This document shows positions 35,048-44,142 of a stretch of 64,000 nt of DNA, one piece after another (the first letter of the stretch is position 1; every line of letters starts with the position of its first letter). The position numbers and the translations under genes are program-made. Source of the DNA: Roseobacter litoralis Och 149. Its GTDB lineage: Bacteria > Pseudomonadota > Alphaproteobacteria > Rhodobacterales > Rhodobacteraceae. The notes beneath the pieces are model-generated. The model ran no database searches. It saw only the letters and a program-made list of their open reading frames with translations, and was not told where the DNA came from. Location of the stretch: assembly GCF_000154785.2 (NCBI RefSeq), contig NC_015730.1:3720001-3784000 (forward strand). Reading direction: 5' to 3'.

Positions 35048-36493
35048 ATGTCAATTTCAGGAGCACTTTCCAACGCGATGACCGGCCTGCGCGCAGCAGG
35101 ACGGACGTCAGAAGTCATATCGGCAAACCTTGCGAATGCCATGACTCCGGGCTACGGCGTACGAAATTTGTCTCTCTCTTCGTCACAGCTTGGGGGCGTG
35201 GCTATTGACGGTGTCATGCGCAGTGTCGACCCAAGTTTGTTGGCGGATCTGAGGTTAGCAGACGCAAGTTTTGGCAATGCAACCGACCGGACCAAGTTTC
35301 TAAACGACTTTGAAAACCTCCTTGGCACTCCTGACCAGGCTGATTCACTGGCCGGGCGCATGGCTGAATTTGAAACGACGCTCATTACTGCGGCCAGCAG
35401 GCCCGACGCGCCGGAGCGATTGAACGGGGTCGTTGATGCCGCTCGGGATATCGCAAATCTGATCTCAGCTGCGTCGGACGGAGTCCAGCAAGCGCGCAGT
35501 GATGCAGACCGTTCAATCCAAGTGCAAATCGATCGCCTGAATACATCTTTACAGAACGTCAAAGAACTCAATTCGCAAATTACACGAACCATATCAACAG
35601 GGAGCGATGCCTCAGCACTCTTTGACAGCCGCCAGGCGATTGTCGATGAGATAAACGCAATTGTCCCAGTACGATTGGTGCCACGGGACAATGGGCAGAT
35701 CGCGCTCTACTCAACAGGTGGTGCAATTCTGCTCGACGGCGGCGTTGCCGAAATCGAATTCAATGCGGTTAATCAAGTCACACCATTCATGACGCTGGGC
35801 AATGGGACTTTGTCAGGGCTTAGTGTCAATGGCTACCCTGTCAGAACGGATAGCGCCAGAGGCACCTTGGGTGGCGGAACCTTGGGTGCGCAATTCGAGA
35901 TCCGAGATGAACTGGGTACATCCGCTCAGACGCAATTGGACGCCTTTGCCAGAGACCTAGTCGAACGTTTTCAGGACCCTGCCGTTGATCCAAGTCTAGC
36001 TGCGGGTGATCCCGGGATTTTCACCGATGCTGGTGTAGCATTTGACCCATTGAATGAAGTCGGCCTTTCTGCACGGTTGGGCATAAATGCTGACGTCGAC
36101 GAGCGGCAAGGCGGAGAGTCCTGGCGCATCAGAGATGGCGTTAATGCCGTGACCCCGGGCGATGTTGGTGATGCACGGCTTATTCAATCTCTGTCAGATA
36201 CTTTGACCGCAAAACGTACTCCTGCATCAGGTGAATTTGGCGCCGGGTCGTTTTCAGCCATGAACCTGATCTCGACGTTGACCTCGCAGGTCGGGTCAGA
36301 TCGGAGCAGAGCAGAGCAGTCACTGAGCTTTGCGTCGTCTCAATTTGATGAGTTGACACAGCAGATCTTGGCCAATGGTGTGGACAGCGATCAAGAGTTG
36401 CAGCGACTTCTAATTGTCGAACAGGCTTACGCCGCAAACGTCAGAATGATCGAAGCCGCAGACGAAATGATGCAAACTATTTTGAGGATATAA
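35048..36493 (+). CDS. flgK: flagellar hook-filament junction protein FlgK
   Basis: 481 residues. N-terminus SISGALSNAMTGLRAAGRTS, VISANLANAMTPGYGVRN (the family motif N-A-x-T-x-G-Y). C-terminus QLLI-type VEQAYAANVRMIEAADEMMQ. It is the first hook-associated protein joining hook to filament. It is three bases before flgL and 43 bases after flgE, so probably co-transcribed. Confidence 0.93.
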   Translation: MSISGALSNAMTGLRAAGRTSEVISANLANAMTPGYGVRNLSLSSSQLGGVAIDGVMRSVDPSLLADLRLADASFGNATDRTKFLNDFENLLGTPDQADSLAGRMAEFETTLITAASRPDAPERLNGVVDAARDIANLISAASDGVQQARSDADRSIQVQIDRLNTSLQNVKELNSQITRTISTGSDASALFDSRQAIVDEINAIVPVRLVPRDNGQIALYSTGGAILLDGGVAEIEFNAVNQVTPFMTLGNGTLSGLSVNGYPVRTDSARGTLGGGTLGAQFEIRDELGTSAQTQLDAFARDLVERFQDPAVDPSLAAGDPGIFTDAGVAFDPLNEVGLSARLGINADVDERQGGESWRIRDGVNAVTPGDVGDARLIQSLSDTLTAKRTPASGEFGAGSFSAMNLISTLTSQVGSDRSRAEQSLSFASSQFDELTQQILANGVDSDQELQRLLIVEQAYAANVRMIEAADEMMQTILRI

Positions 36494-36496
36494 CAA

Positions 36497-37501
36497 GTGA
36501 GTTCAGTCTCTTTAGGCGATTTATCCCAAGCTTTCATGATGCAGCGGCGCAGTGTCGCTCTTCGCCAAGACATGACCAAGCTCACCGAAGAGCTGTCCAG
36601 CGGTCAAGTCAGCGATATCAAGGAGGTTCTAGCTGGCAATCACAATTACCTTTCTGGTTTGGAGAGGTCTTTGGAGACGTTGAATGGGTACTCTGTCGCA
36701 AACAGCGAAGCCAAATATTTTACTGGTGCCATGCAGTCCTCTCTTGACCGTGTCCAAGACTTCAGTGGCCAACTCGGGCTGGATCTGATCCTTGCGGGTG
36801 GCGGGCCTGTCGGTGTCATCGCAGGTAGCCCTTCGGAAAATGCAAAAACGCAACTTGAAGGGATTCTAAATTCTCTCAATGCGGACATTGCAGGCAAGAG
36901 CCTGTTTGCGGGTGCAGCAACAGACCAAGTACCTCTTGAAAGCGCCGAAACGCTCCTTACCGAACTGCGCATTGCGTTGGCTGGTCAGACCACGCCCGAT
37001 GACATCATGACAGCTGCTGAGAATTGGTTTGCTGATCCGGCGGGTTTCGATGCCTTGATTTACACAGGCTCCGCAACTGCATTGGCACCTTTTTCCCTTT
37101 CCGAAACGGAACGTATCTCATTAGACGTCAGGGCGAATGATCCGGCCCTGAAGAACCTCTTGATGAATGCCGCTGTGTCCGCGTTGGCGGATGATCCAAC
37201 CCTTGGGCTAACAGTACCGCAACAATCAGAGCTGTTTAGAACTGCCGGCCTCGGCCTCCAGTCGAACCAGGACCAGTTGACCGATCTGCGTTCACGTATC
37301 GGCTTCACCGAAGCGCGTATCGAAATGATCGCGTCACGAAATCAGGCTGAAGAAACCAGTACTGAAGTAGCACGAAACGCTCTTTTGCTGGCTGACCCGT
37401 TTGAAACAGCAACTCAACTGGAGAATGTACAGTTCCAGCTCCAAGCGCTTTACTCTGTAACAGTCCGAAGCTCTCAGCTGTCACTGGTGAACTTCCTATG
37501 A
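36497..37501 (+). CDS. flgL: flagellar hook-filament junction protein FlgL
   Basis: 334 residues from a GTG start. The flagellin-like N-terminus has AFMMQRRSVALRQDMTKLTE and ELSSGQVSD; the C-terminal helix has ATQLENVQFQLQALYSVTVR. It is the second hook-associated protein. It is divergent in the middle, as usual. It overlaps flgI by four bases (ATGA). Confidence 0.88.
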   Translation: MSSVSLGDLSQAFMMQRRSVALRQDMTKLTEELSSGQVSDIKEVLAGNHNYLSGLERSLETLNGYSVANSEAKYFTGAMQSSLDRVQDFSGQLGLDLILAGGGPVGVIAGSPSENAKTQLEGILNSLNADIAGKSLFAGAATDQVPLESAETLLTELRIALAGQTTPDDIMTAAENWFADPAGFDALIYTGSATALAPFSLSETERISLDVRANDPALKNLLMNAAVSALADDPTLGLTVPQQSELFRTAGLGLQSNQDQLTDLRSRIGFTEARIEMIASRNQAEETSTEVARNALLLADPFETATQLENVQFQLQALYSVTVRSSQLSLVNFL

Positions 37502-38601
37502 AGTACTTGATCCTATTGATGATGCTGGCTTTTTCAATTGTCAGCACGGCCCATGCTGGTCCTGTGCGCATTAAGGATCTTGTCGAGTTTGACGGCGTAA
37601 GAGGAAATGACCTGGTCGGATATGGACTGGTGGTGGGCCTGAACGGATCGGGCGATGGCTTGCGAAATGCACCATTCACCGAAGAAATAATGTCAAATAT
37701 TTTGGAACGACTGGGCGTAAACGTCAGCGGAGAACAATTCAGGCCTAAGAATGTGGCAGCTGTTTTTGTAACGGCTGCGTTGCCACCGTTCGCGCGTGGG
37801 GGCAGTCAAATTGATGTCACCGTCTCGGCGATCGGCGATGCAAGTAGTCTGCTGGGTGGGACCTTAATCATGACGCCAATGAACGCGGCAGACGGACAGA
37901 TATACGCCGTTGCACAAGGCACGATTATTGCTGGTGGCGCAACCGCTGAGGGAGACGGCGCAAACGTTACGCAAGGTGTACCCACATCGGGTGTTATCCC
38001 TTCAGGAGCGCGCGTAGAACGCGAGATTGATTTTGACCTGTCCAGCTTGAGCGAACTGCGATTAGCCTTGAGAGATGCGGACTTCACTACCGCCGCACGC
38101 ATTGAGGCGGCCATAAACAATGATTTCGGACGTCCAGTCGCACTCATGCTCGACTCAGGAACGGTGAGCTTGAATGTAGATAGCACCGAAATGATCTCAG
38201 TCGCGCACGCTCTTGGCCGGATAGAGAATATTTCGGTAGAGCCAGAACGGAAAGCCCGTGTGGTCGTAGATCAACGATCAGGTACAATTGTAATGGGCGA
38301 AGATGTCCGAATATCGAGGGTGGCGGTCTCGCAAGGCAACCTGACGCTGCGAATTCAAGAGGCACCAATCGCGATACAGCCGAATCCTTTTGCTGAGGGC
38401 GAAACGGTCGTTGTACCGAGGACTCGCGCAGAGTTGGAAGAAGAGCCCGGAATAGGTTTGGCCGAAGTCCCTGATGGCACATCGCTGTCAGAGGTTATCG
38501 CGGGTCTAAACGCTCTGGGTGTTTCGCCAAGGGATATGATTGATATACTTAAAAGCATAAAGGCCGCAGGCGCATTACATGCAGAATTTATTGTCCGCTA
38601 G
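37498..38601 (+). CDS. flgI: flagellar P-ring protein FlgI
   Basis: 367 residues with a Sec signal peptide (MKYLILLMMLAFSIVSTAHA). Family text: RIKDLVEFDGVRGNDLVGYG, LVVGLNGSGDGLRNAPFT, and VIAGLNALGVSPRDMIDILK followed by AAGALHAEFIVR at the C-terminus. It polymerises around the rod in the periplasm. Partner genes flgA and flgH are not in this window. It is the last gene of this flagellar run. Confidence 0.95.
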   Translation: MKYLILLMMLAFSIVSTAHAGPVRIKDLVEFDGVRGNDLVGYGLVVGLNGSGDGLRNAPFTEEIMSNILERLGVNVSGEQFRPKNVAAVFVTAALPPFARGGSQIDVTVSAIGDASSLLGGTLIMTPMNAADGQIYAVAQGTIIAGGATAEGDGANVTQGVPTSGVIPSGARVEREIDFDLSSLSELRLALRDADFTTAARIEAAINNDFGRPVALMLDSGTVSLNVDSTEMISVAHALGRIENISVEPERKARVVVDQRSGTIVMGEDVRISRVAVSQGNLTLRIQEAPIAIQPNPFAEGETVVVPRTRAELEEEPGIGLAEVPDGTSLSEVIAGLNALGVSPRDMIDILKSIKAAGALHAEFIVR

Positions 38602-39035
38602 GCCTGTTTCTAGTACCTTGGTGCGGGGTGTGGTGCAGTCACGCACTGTATTGAATGTACGATATCGCGAAGACCAAACACCTGCTCGACCTCCAATTGC
38701 GTATCAGACAAATAGCCCTGCCGCAGTCGGCCCTTACCCCAATCGTGATCGGCGACACTGAATTTGGAGGTGTGGCGCGTGTCAGATTTGCGACGCTCCC
38801 GTTAAGGGCGGCGCTCGCAACGTCGCTTATGAACGCGGTAATTTCAGATTAACCAGTAGTGTGAATTCTCAACTCGGATTCAGGGTTAGTTCAGCATGTT
38901 TAGCCACAGTGTTTTTGCAAGAAGAACAAAGCTGGAAATCGCTCGCACTACGAGAATTCGGTTCATCTGAATTTGTCGTCAAGACAGTCGGCTGAAACAG
39001 ACTTTGGTCAGATCTACGTTGTAGAAAGTTAAGTA
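38602..39035. other. intergenic region, possible decayed gene
   Basis: About 430 bases. A 65-codon frame at 38655-38852 begins MYDIAKTKHLLDLQLR, which looks like the opening helix of a coiled-coil flagellar accessory (FliJ-like) protein, but it loses that character after about 20 residues and ends early. It may be a remnant of a gene following flgI; otherwise nothing is recognised. Confidence 0.35.
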
Positions 39036-41636
39036 ATGGTCAGGTATGGCTTCACAGCTCGTTTTTTGAGACTTACGGTCGCTGGCTATCTGGCTTCAAT
39101 TGTCACCGTTGCCGCAGCTGTTTGGTTCGCGTCAGCGCCGGTTCTTCACGACATGCAGAACGGCGCAAAGAGAGTTCATTTAGAAACGAAAGCAAATGTT
39201 ATCGCGGGCCTTTTGGACGATGTAATGGCCAATGGACGTGCTGTAAGTTCTGATCAAAACACTATTGCATTTGCTTCTGGTGAAACCGGTCTGGAACAGG
39301 ATACGAAAACGCGGCTGTCAGACCTTACAAATGTACGGCTTTTCGATAGCCTAGGACGTGTGCTTTTTAATCGCCCGACACTTTCGGCCGGCTCACCGTT
39401 TCTCGAAGTCGAAGGTAAAGAAGGGCTTGCTGAGATGGTCGCGGGCAGACGCGCGCTCCTTCCACGCGTCTTGTATCGCCCCGGTGATTCAAAATTCGAA
39501 GCGCATTTCCAAATTTCCATTCCGCTGCTCTATGAGAATACAGTGGCAGGCTTACTTGTTTATGAGTCGCATATGGACCTAACAGCGGTTCTCAGCAGTG
39601 CAGATGATGTCCTTGTTACAATGCTGCTCACGCCTTTTCAAAAAGACAAATGGGCGTCTTGGACTGATGGCGGCGAGATCATTGATGTTCAAATCCCCGA
39701 TCACAGCTTTTTCGTAGCAGCCCAAACAGATCGCAGTGTCTTTGAATCAATTGGTCTTGATCTCGTTCTCACTGCAATTTCAGTCGCAATGGTTGCCTTG
39801 CTGCTACCGTTTGCATTGATGGCCTTCTCAGGCATGCGCGCCATCGTACGACCTCATAAAGATCTACTAGAGTCACAAAACCTGCTTGCCGAGAAGCAAG
39901 GAGAATTAGAAGAGCTGGCGCAGATTGCCGAAATGGCATCAGAGAGCGTCACCGTTACCGATGAGAACACGCGAATAATCTGGGTCAATCGAGCGTTCAC
40001 AACAATGACCGGGTTCTCGGTCGAGGAGGCGGTGGGTCAAACACCAAGACAACTCCTACAGGGTCCAGAAACCAACAAAGAGGCGCGCAACGAAATCAGA
40101 CAAGCTGTGCAAGCGCGTCGTCCCGTACAGACAGAAATTATCAACTACCATAAGGACGGGTCGCGCTATTGGATCAAACTAAGCATAGCACCGTTGATTT
40201 CTCTGCGTACCGGAGAGCTTAGATTTACAGCAATCGCAACGGATGTAACGGAAGCGAAAGAAGCACAACATACGATCTCTGAAGCCAAGCGTGAAACAGA
40301 GCATCAAGCTCGACACGACCCTTTGACGGCACTACCAAATCGCCGTTACCTTGATGAGGTGCTGGAGTCTGAGGTATGCAATTCGGCCGCGGCACGCACC
40401 CTTATTCGGGTAGATCTGGACCACTTCAAAAATGTTAATGATACCCTCGGGCATGCTGCCGGAGATTTTGTTTTGGTTGAAGTCGCGAATTGCTTACGGC
40501 GATCTATCGGACCAAACGATCTGGCAGCACGGGTTGGAGGCGACGAATTCGTCATACTGCTTGCGGTCGATGGCAATACGGACAAAGCAAAAGCCTTGAC
40601 AGAAAAGCTGCGGGTTCAACTCGGGACTGACATGGTCTTTGAAGGTAAGACTTGCAGGATTGGGGCCAGCTTTGGGATTGCCACAGCATCCGAAGGTTTG
40701 GTCGGGAATGAAGATCTTCTTAAAAGTGCTGACGCTGCCCTTTACGTCGCAAAAGATACCGGCCGGAACACGACAACCCTGTACACTCCCGATGTGCACC
40801 ATGCTGTTTTGGCAAAAAGAAAACTATCCTCGGAGATAGAGCAAGGAATTGCGCGCGGTGAGTTTATTGCATTTTTTCAACCACAAATCGATGCGCTTAC
40901 TGAAGAGTTGGTTGGTGTGGAAGCCCTCGTTCGCTGGTGGCATCCGACGCGTGGCATTCTTCCACCGAACGAGTTTTTGAAAGTCGCCGAACAGCTGCGC
41001 ATTTTGTCTGATATTGACCGTCAGGTCTTTGCATATGGTCTCGATTGTATGCGCATCCTAAACGAAGATGGCCTGCGCATTCCAAAGATTTCTTTCAACG
41101 TTGGTATGCATCAGCTGATGAATCCTGTGATTGATTATCTTGCAGGCCAGGTCAAAATTGGAAACACGCGAGTATCGCTCGAGGTCCTTGAAAGTGTCCT
41201 CATAGAAGAGGATGCCTCGGGGTTTCAGGCGCGCATTTCAGAGCTGCGCGACATGGGCTTTACCATTGAAGTTGATGATTTTGGATCAGGCCACGCATCA
41301 GTTGTCGGGCTAAAAGCGCTCAATCCGGACATCATGAAACTCGATCGCGTTCTCGTGGCACCTGTTACGGAAAGTGCATCTGCTCGCACACTGATCAAAA
41401 GTATGGTCGAGATTGGTAAAGCGCTTGGGATTTCAGTAACCGCGGAGGGCATTGAAACCGCCGAACATGCCGCAATCATGCGCGATCTGGGATGTGACAC
41501 ATTTCAAGGTTACTACTTTGCACGTCCAATGGACTTTGATCAACTTCGCGAATTTATTAAGGACGGGTATGACACAAAGCTAGATGGCGTCGCGTCTATC
41601 GCCGTACAGCGCGACCGGTTGGGTGACATAAAATAA
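39036..41636 (+). CDS. membrane PAS-GGDEF-EAL cyclic-di-GMP protein
   Basis: 866 residues. One transmembrane helix near 12-32, a periplasmic sensor region to about 240, and a second membrane segment near 240-268 (LTAISVAMVALLLPFALMAF). A PAS domain follows (about 290-405), then GGDEF with an intact ARVGGDEF near 498-505, and EAL with EALVRW near 629. Downstream EAL motifs DDFGSGHAS, LEVLESV and TAEGIETAEH are kept, so phosphodiesterase activity is plausible. The inhibitory I-site Arg before GGDEF is missing (GPND). It lies after the flagellar genes and is likely to tune motility through c-di-GMP. Confidence 0.9.
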   Translation: MVRYGFTARFLRLTVAGYLASIVTVAAAVWFASAPVLHDMQNGAKRVHLETKANVIAGLLDDVMANGRAVSSDQNTIAFASGETGLEQDTKTRLSDLTNVRLFDSLGRVLFNRPTLSAGSPFLEVEGKEGLAEMVAGRRALLPRVLYRPGDSKFEAHFQISIPLLYENTVAGLLVYESHMDLTAVLSSADDVLVTMLLTPFQKDKWASWTDGGEIIDVQIPDHSFFVAAQTDRSVFESIGLDLVLTAISVAMVALLLPFALMAFSGMRAIVRPHKDLLESQNLLAEKQGELEELAQIAEMASESVTVTDENTRIIWVNRAFTTMTGFSVEEAVGQTPRQLLQGPETNKEARNEIRQAVQARRPVQTEIINYHKDGSRYWIKLSIAPLISLRTGELRFTAIATDVTEAKEAQHTISEAKRETEHQARHDPLTALPNRRYLDEVLESEVCNSAAARTLIRVDLDHFKNVNDTLGHAAGDFVLVEVANCLRRSIGPNDLAARVGGDEFVILLAVDGNTDKAKALTEKLRVQLGTDMVFEGKTCRIGASFGIATASEGLVGNEDLLKSADAALYVAKDTGRNTTTLYTPDVHHAVLAKRKLSSEIEQGIARGEFIAFFQPQIDALTEELVGVEALVRWWHPTRGILPPNEFLKVAEQLRILSDIDRQVFAYGLDCMRILNEDGLRIPKISFNVGMHQLMNPVIDYLAGQVKIGNTRVSLEVLESVLIEEDASGFQARISELRDMGFTIEVDDFGSGHASVVGLKALNPDIMKLDRVLVAPVTESASARTLIKSMVEIGKALGISVTAEGIETAEHAAIMRDLGCDTFQGYYFARPMDFDQLREFIKDGYDTKLDGVASIAVQRDRLGDIK

Positions 41637-41828
41637 GAAAGGCACAGAAATTCGGGTATGCACTCTAAAAAACCAATGCACTTGAAGCTGCATCTATTCC
41701 TACGGAGGTTTGCACACCTGTCGCGCGTAGCAAATAAGACTGAGTTTTCTTAACCCAATAGCACCTTCATACAGCGTCTTGACGGACGCACATTGAACGG
41801 CACGGGCCTATTTATCACAATTACAAGA

Positions 41829-42482
41829 TCAAAGGCTTCTGTCGCGCGCGACAAACTGGCTTGCCTTCGCCCCCATGACGTCAGCTTCCGCCTCAAGACC
41901 CGGATCGTCGTTGACTGGGGTTCCTGCAACGGATGTCGTTGGGCTCACTCGACCCTGTTTTTGCTGCACGATGTGCCAGGCTTCATGCGGTAAATGCCGC
42001 TCCTGCCCACTCGCCAGATGTATGTCATTTCCCTGTGCGAAAGCATGGGCGTTCACGGCCGCCGGTGCCGACGAATTATAGTGTACATTCACACCGCCAA
42101 TGTCAGTTCCGGACAATTGCTGAATGCCTTCCTGAAGCTGTACAGGCAGACCACCCTCGGAGACAGCGCTCTTGACTTGAAGCTGGATCGCCTTGCCTTG
42201 AAGCATTTCCTCATCTTCCATTCGCTGCATCGCCTTACCCTGCAGCATCTCTTCCTCTTCTATCCTTTGAACCGCCTTACCTTGAAGCATTTCTTCCTCT
42301 TCTATCCGCTGGATAGACTGTCCTTGGAAGCCTGACAAATACGCAGTTGCACTGCTTTTATCAGCTTTTCGCTGCAACGCTGCCAGCGACTTCTCGGGTA
42401 TGCTGTGAGGTGACGCAGCAGCGCCCGACTTCGATGCGGTTGAAGCTGTGTTTGTACGTTCCGACGCGAATATCTGAGCCAT
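41829..42482 (-). CDS. DUF4157 (eCIS-associated) protein with internal repeats
   Basis: 217 residues from the ATG at 42482, which has AAAGGA upstream. Layout: Ser/Ala-rich N-terminus; LAALQRKADKS near 34-43; three 14-residue repeats at 58-99 (QRIEEEEMLQGKAV type); then the DUF4157 domain (about 112-212) with VNVHYNSSAPAAVNAHAFAQ, DIHLASGQERHLPHEAWHIV and a metallopeptidase-like HEAWH at 166-170, plus NDDPGLEAEAD. DUF4157 proteins are strongly associated with eCIS loci, where the domain often fronts a toxin. Here the protein stops right after the domain, so it may be a carrier or adaptor, or a protease-like effector by itself. It is read away from the structural operon. Confidence 0.85.
   Translation of the reverse strand: MAQIFASERTNTASTASKSGAAASPHSIPEKSLAALQRKADKSSATAYLSGFQGQSIQRIEEEEMLQGKAVQRIEEEEMLQGKAMQRMEDEEMLQGKAIQLQVKSAVSEGGLPVQLQEGIQQLSGTDIGGVNVHYNSSAPAAVNAHAFAQGNDIHLASGQERHLPHEAWHIVQQKQGRVSPTTSVAGTPVNDDPGLEAEADVMGAKASQFVARDRSL
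42186..42311 (-). repeat. three 42-bp in-frame tandem repeats
   Basis: Three consecutive 42-base units (42311-42270, 42269-42228, 42227-42186) encode QRIEEEEMLQGKAV, QRIEEEEMLQGKAM and QRMEDEEMLQGKAI in the DUF4157 protein. The unit is acidic in the middle and amphipathic, likely helical. High nucleotide identity between units suggests recent duplication or ongoing copy-number change. Confidence 0.85.
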
Positions 42483-42846
42483 TTGCGTTCCTTTCGATCG
42501 TAGTTCAATAACACGTAATGATAGAAAAAACACCTATGTGTTTCACGCGACCAAACGCTGCCCGCGCATGATAAAATAAATGCAGGAACTTGCACGCCTG
42601 CAGCTCAGAACGTGGCGATGCGTCGAGATGATGATCGTTTTCGACAGCTTGACGCCAGAAAACTTTCTAAGCAGCTAATTCAAGTGGAGTTGACCCCTCT
42701 GCTCGGCACTTTCTTCAACCGAGATTCTACCCAGAATTGTTTTCTTGCCTTGAGACGCAAAAGTGACCTAGGGTTGAGGTATATTGCATTTACACACGTT
42801 TAAACAGTTGCATTCATAACAGTAATACAATGAGAAGAAGCCAGCG
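42483..42846. other. divergent intergenic region in the eCIS locus
   Basis: About 360 bases separating the DUF4157 gene (minus) from the channel-like gene (plus). No coding frame is convincing. It must hold both promoters. A TATATT at 42780-42785 is a candidate -10 region for the plus-strand genes. Confidence 0.4.
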
Positions 42847-44142
42847 ATGACCCGCGCCGTCCTGTTTGTCCTGATACTGTCCTGCGCGATTGGAACCTTT
42901 GCGCCAATTGCCCATGCCTGTCCCGATGTCCGACCGGAAGGGGATATCATCGTGGCGATGCGTGATGACGCAAGGCCGTTTTCTTACTTCAAGGCGGATG
43001 GTGCACCTGCTGGCTTTGCATATGATCTGTGGCGAAATGTAGAACGCTCGTTGTCCGTCCTCGATGCAGAAGGCAGATCCGTTGCGCCAAACGTTAGTTT
43101 CGTGCCCTGTAACACCATTGATGGCCAGGAAATCGGGCTGGTAAGTGGTCGCATCGACATTGTGATTGCACCGCTCACCATCACGTCCGAGCGGATGCTA
43201 TCGTATGATTTCTCCCAGCAATACCTGTCTTCCGGCATTGCCCTGGCATTGCCCCCGTCAAACGCGATCGACTTCTCCCAAGCCAAGGATATCGTATCAG
43301 AAACAGTCTTCCATCCAACTGTCGCGCGCGCCGTACTGCTTTTCCTGAGCTTCAATCTGTTGATGGCCTTCCTGATCCGCTGGCTGTTGTTTGCCAAAAA
43401 TGCAGACGGCGAGCACACGTCCGCTTCCGTGTGGCTGCGTTCGATCCTTGAATCGATTATTCGCACAATTGGCCTGCGCGGTGTTGGCGATGGATACAGC
43501 ACAGCCATGGCAAAAGTTCTGGAGATTTTCTTGGCAGTGGTTGGAACCGCCTTGTCAGCGACGTTGCTCGGGGTTCTGACATCCGCTTTTGTCGGCTCTG
43601 TCGGTGGACAACAAAAGGTTGCGGCACAATCGCTTACTGAAATGTCGATTGCGACACTCGACTGCTCGACGTCACAAAACCTGCTTTTGGTCGAATATCG
43701 CAAGCGCCTTCAGGAGGCAGACCCGAATTCTGCAGAGGCCGAAGCACTGAAAAAACGCGTTGCGCAACTCACCTGCCGACCCGAAGACCCAGAACGCGAA
43801 GATATATCCGTTGATAAAGACCCCGCGCTGAAGGGGCATGTGACACTGGTGTCGAGCTGGCCCAAGGCCGCAAATCTGCTTGCCAAAGGCGAGGTGGACG
43901 GAGTCCTTGGTGATTGGATTGCACTCACTTATCTGAGCCGTCAGGACACTTACGGCGATAAAATCTCGGTCTTGCCGACCGTATACCGCAATGAACCATA
44001 CGGTTGGGGTATTTCGCGCGCTTCGGTGCCGCAAAGCATGCGACGCGATATTGACCGCGCACTGATCCGTGAGATGCGCAACAGGAACTGGCGCAAGAGT
44101 ATCGAAGATGAGCTCGGCACAGGCAGCGTGTCGCCAAATTGA
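42847..44142 (+). CDS. ionotropic glutamate receptor-like channel protein
   Basis: 431 residues. A signal peptide (1-24) precedes the first lobe of a type-3 solute-binding domain (about 33-150), which includes APLTITSERMLSYDFSQQYL; the TITxxR arginine is R116, the ligand-carboxylate contact of ionotropic receptors. A membrane helix follows at 160-182, then a re-entrant-loop-like segment SIIRTIGLRGVGDGYSTA (about 203-220) and a second helix at 221-249. The second lobe of the binding domain (about 262-420) comes last. This S1-M1-P-M2-S2 order is that of bacterial GluR0-like ligand-gated channels. The filter is not the potassium-type GYG. It overlaps the next gene. Confidence 0.78.
   Translation: MTRAVLFVLILSCAIGTFAPIAHACPDVRPEGDIIVAMRDDARPFSYFKADGAPAGFAYDLWRNVERSLSVLDAEGRSVAPNVSFVPCNTIDGQEIGLVSGRIDIVIAPLTITSERMLSYDFSQQYLSSGIALALPPSNAIDFSQAKDIVSETVFHPTVARAVLLFLSFNLLMAFLIRWLLFAKNADGEHTSASVWLRSILESIIRTIGLRGVGDGYSTAMAKVLEIFLAVVGTALSATLLGVLTSAFVGSVGGQQKVAAQSLTEMSIATLDCSTSQNLLLVEYRKRLQEADPNSAEAEALKKRVAQLTCRPEDPEREDISVDKDPALKGHVTLVSSWPKAANLLAKGEVDGVLGDWIALTYLSRQDTYGDKISVLPTVYRNEPYGWGISRASVPQSMRRDIDRALIREMRNRNWRKSIEDELGTGSVSPN

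Noticed and set aside
42186..42311. The 42-bp units as a CRISPR-like array
   Set aside because: The units are contiguous without spacers and are in frame within a protein gene.
41994..42335. A plus-strand frame with Leu/Phe/His repeats opposite the DUF4157 gene
   Set aside because: The repeats are the antisense reading of the 42-bp units; the minus-strand protein has the recognisable DUF4157 domain and ribosome site.
42847..44142. Reading the channel-like gene as an ordinary amino-acid ABC binding protein
   Set aside because: Two membrane helices and a pore-loop-like segment split the binding domain, which periplasmic binding proteins do not have.
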